Source of the DNA: JAFLBI01 sp964616465
GTDB lineage: Bacteria; Bacteroidota; Bacteroidia; Chitinophagales; Chitinophagaceae
Length of the DNA: 64,000 nt
Reading direction: 5' to 3'
Assembly (NCBI GenBank): GCA_964616465.1
Contig: CAZTTO010000016.1
Location: 1-64,000, forward strand
The position numbers and the translations under genes were made by a program. The notes below the pieces were generated by a model. That model searched no databases, was not told the origin of the DNA, and saw nothing but the letters and a program-made list of their open reading frames with translations. Shown piece after piece: positions 62,310 through 64,000 of the stretch; positions within the stretch are counted from its first letter, which is position 1; every line of letters begins with the position of its first letter.

Positions 62310-63959
62310 ATGCTTACACAACGATTGCGCAATTACGTATGGCTAATTTTTTTATTCAGCTATGTGCATGCCCAAGACATACATATTATTCCTGAACCAG
62401 TTACCCTAGTTGCAAAAACGGGAAAATTCAACCTGAACAGCAGCACGCAAATTGTGTTAGCAGGTGGCGGCAATGAAGCCAATGCCGCATTTTTAAATCA
62501 ATATTTAAAACAAGTATATGGCTTTCAAATACCCATTCAAAAGAAGCAAGGAGCATGGAAGAATGTAGTTGTTTTAAACTACGATAAAATGGAAGGCAAT
62601 ACTGATCCTGCTGCATATAGAATGGAAGTAGATGCCGACAAAGTGTATATTGGAGGTCATGGTAATAGTGGTGTATTTTATGCTATCCAAACACTCATTC
62701 AGTTATTGCCCGTTGAAAAAAAATCAACTTTAGAAATTCCTGCGGTGGAAGTTATGGACTATCCACGCTTTGCTTACAGAGGCATGCATTTGGATGTAGG
62801 ACGACATATGTTTCCGGTTGAATTCATCAAGAAGTATATAGATTATATTGCTTTACACAAAATGAACACCTTCCATTGGCATTTAACAGAAGACCAAGGA
62901 TGGCGAATTGAAATCAAAAAATATCCCAAACTAACATCGGTGGGCGGTTATAGAAACGGAACCATTGTTGGTAGATATCCGGGTACACACAATAACGGAG
63001 AACGATATGGTGGATTTTATACCCAACAAGAAATTAAAGATGTGGTGGCGTATGCTGCCAAGCGACACATAACTGTTATTCCAGAAATAGAATTACCCGG
63101 ACATTCATCTGCAGCCATTGCAGCCTATCCTGAGCTTAGTTGCTTTCCACAAGAAGACACCAAAAGAGCCAAAAGATCTCCTTGGCATGGCGATACAACT
63201 GGCAAACATGTGCAACAAACCTGGGGTGTTTTTGAAGATGTGTTTTGTCCAACAGAATATACATTCAAATTCATAGAGAATGTATTAGATGAGGTAATGG
63301 CATTATTTCCAAGTGAGTACATTCATATTGGTGGGGATGAATGTCCAAAAGAAAGTTGGAAACGCTCAGCATTTTGTCAGCAGCTCATGAAAGAAAAAGG
63401 ATTGAAAGATGAGCATGAACTACAGAGCTACTTTATACAAAGAGTTGAAAAATACATCAACTCAAAAGGCAGAAAAATTATTGGCTGGGACGAGATTTTA
63501 GAGGGCGGCCTAGCACCCAACGCAACCGTTATGAGTTGGCGTGGAGAAAAAGGTGGTATTGCTGCTGCCAAAGAAAATCACCAAGTTATCATGACCCCGG
63601 GAGGATGGTGCTATTTCGATCATAGCCAGAAAAAAAATGAGGATTCCGTTACCATTGGCGGATACACAACAGTTCAAAAAGTGTACAGCTACGAACCAAT
63701 TCCTAAAGAATTGGAAGGCGATCAAGCAAAATGGGTCTTAGGTGCACAAGGAAATGTATGGACGGAGTACATGACCAATATAAGAAAAGTAGAATACCAA
63801 ATCTTTCCTAGAATGTCGGCCTTAAGTGAAGTCCTGTGGAGTCCGAAAGAAAAAAGAAACCTTCCTTGGTTCGAGCAACGACTTCTTCAACAATTCAAGC
63901 GCTACGATTTATGGGGAGCCAACTACAGCAAAGCATTTTTTGAGCCAGAAAAACCCTAA
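62310..63959 (+). CDS. Beta-N-acetylhexosaminidase, glycoside hydrolase family 20
   Basis: 549 residues. Signal peptide (LIFLFSYVHAQ), then the GH20b N-terminal domain and the TIM-barrel: RGMHLDVGRHMFPVEFIK, FHWHLTEDQGWRIEIKKYP, the catalytic Asp-Glu pair in HIGGDECPKESW, and VMSWRGEKGG and GAQGNVWTEY lining the pocket. It removes terminal GlcNAc or GalNAc from glycans or chitin. It lacks the C-terminal extra domains common in longer Bacteroidota members. It ends 41 bases before the window edge, which holds nothing recognisable. Confidence 0.93.
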   Translation: MLTQRLRNYVWLIFLFSYVHAQDIHIIPEPVTLVAKTGKFNLNSSTQIVLAGGGNEANAAFLNQYLKQVYGFQIPIQKKQGAWKNVVVLNYDKMEGNTDPAAYRMEVDADKVYIGGHGNSGVFYAIQTLIQLLPVEKKSTLEIPAVEVMDYPRFAYRGMHLDVGRHMFPVEFIKKYIDYIALHKMNTFHWHLTEDQGWRIEIKKYPKLTSVGGYRNGTIVGRYPGTHNNGERYGGFYTQQEIKDVVAYAAKRHITVIPEIELPGHSSAAIAAYPELSCFPQEDTKRAKRSPWHGDTTGKHVQQTWGVFEDVFCPTEYTFKFIENVLDEVMALFPSEYIHIGGDECPKESWKRSAFCQQLMKEKGLKDEHELQSYFIQRVEKYINSKGRKIIGWDEILEGGLAPNATVMSWRGEKGGIAAAKENHQVIMTPGGWCYFDHSQKKNEDSVTIGGYTTVQKVYSYEPIPKELEGDQAKWVLGAQGNVWTEYMTNIRKVEYQIFPRMSALSEVLWSPKEKRNLPWFEQRLLQQFKRYDLWGANYSKAFFEPEKP

Positions 63960-64000
63960 AATACCGCAGATTACCGCAAAATATTTTATTTTTACTGCAA

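Noticed and set aside
62310..63959. Polysaccharide utilisation locus linking the GH20 enzyme with susC/susD
   Set aside because: They are over 50 kb apart with unrelated genes between them, and no regulator is near either.
1..64000. CRISPR arrays, IS elements, prophage, tRNA or rRNA genes
   Set aside because: I saw no regularly spaced repeats, transposase or phage genes, or cloverleaf-like segments in the short intergenic gaps apart from the tmRNA.

Overview
The window is one continuous chromosomal stretch of an AT-rich Bacteroidota genome, most likely from the Chitinophagaceae or close relatives. Supporting signs are a SusC/SusD pair, the type IX secretion protein PorQ, the gene order parA-parB-DUF5683-dapB, many small outer-membrane beta-barrels, a tmRNA tag ending in YAMAA, and repeated TAnnTTTG promoter elements with little Shine-Dalgarno signal. 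Almost everything is housekeeping DNA. I saw no prophage, IS element, CRISPR array, tRNA or rRNA. No stretch over 300 bases lacks a gene.

Layout. 1-6.1 kb: an NlpC/P60 lipoprotein, dnaE, a PepSY membrane protein and a halohydrin-dehalogenase-like SDR. 6.1-10.9 kb: susD and a susC broken by one in-frame TAG. 11-18.5 kb: selO, serA, a beta-lactamase-fold lipoprotein, the membrane pyrophosphatase hppA and two small unknowns. 18.5-22.4 kb: ssrA (tmRNA), prmA, pnp and rpsO. 22.5-32.1 kb: a nine-gene aromatic amino acid operon on the minus strand (pheA, aminotransferase, tyrA, DEAD-box helicase, DAHP synthase/chorismate mutase, aroB, aroA, aroC, DUF952).

32-40.8 kb: an Ala/Pro-rich lipoprotein, an ECF sigma gene followed by an anti-sigma/trypsin-like protease fusion, a sugar nucleotidyltransferase, a D-cysteine desulfhydrase-like enzyme, a fibronectin III protein, lipB, an rluD-type gene, bioB and porQ. 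41-52.6 kb: lon, a beta-barrel, a phosphoesterase, a metal-dependent hydrolase, parAB-DUF5683-dapB, two beta-barrels, an SDR-type threonine dehydrogenase and kdsA. 52.6-57.7 kb: hutG-like and hutI, a CrtA-like monooxygenase, an arginase-family enzyme and an RmlD-like SDR. 57.8-64 kb: pfkA-pyk, a CocE-type hydrolase and a GH20 beta-hexosaminidase.

The most striking signal is upstream of pheA. A 28-codon leader peptide with nine consecutive aromatic codons (WFYFFYYYF) is followed by an exact 9-bp antiterminator option and a strong intrinsic terminator whose U-tract runs into the pheA start codon. This has the full architecture of trp/phe-type ribosome-mediated attenuation, here placed in front of almost the whole shikimate-Phe-Tyr pathway. 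Other points of note are the amber codon in susC, the SDR that keeps the Ser and Arg but not the Tyr of the halohydrin dehalogenase triad, and the sigma/protease-type anti-sigma pair.
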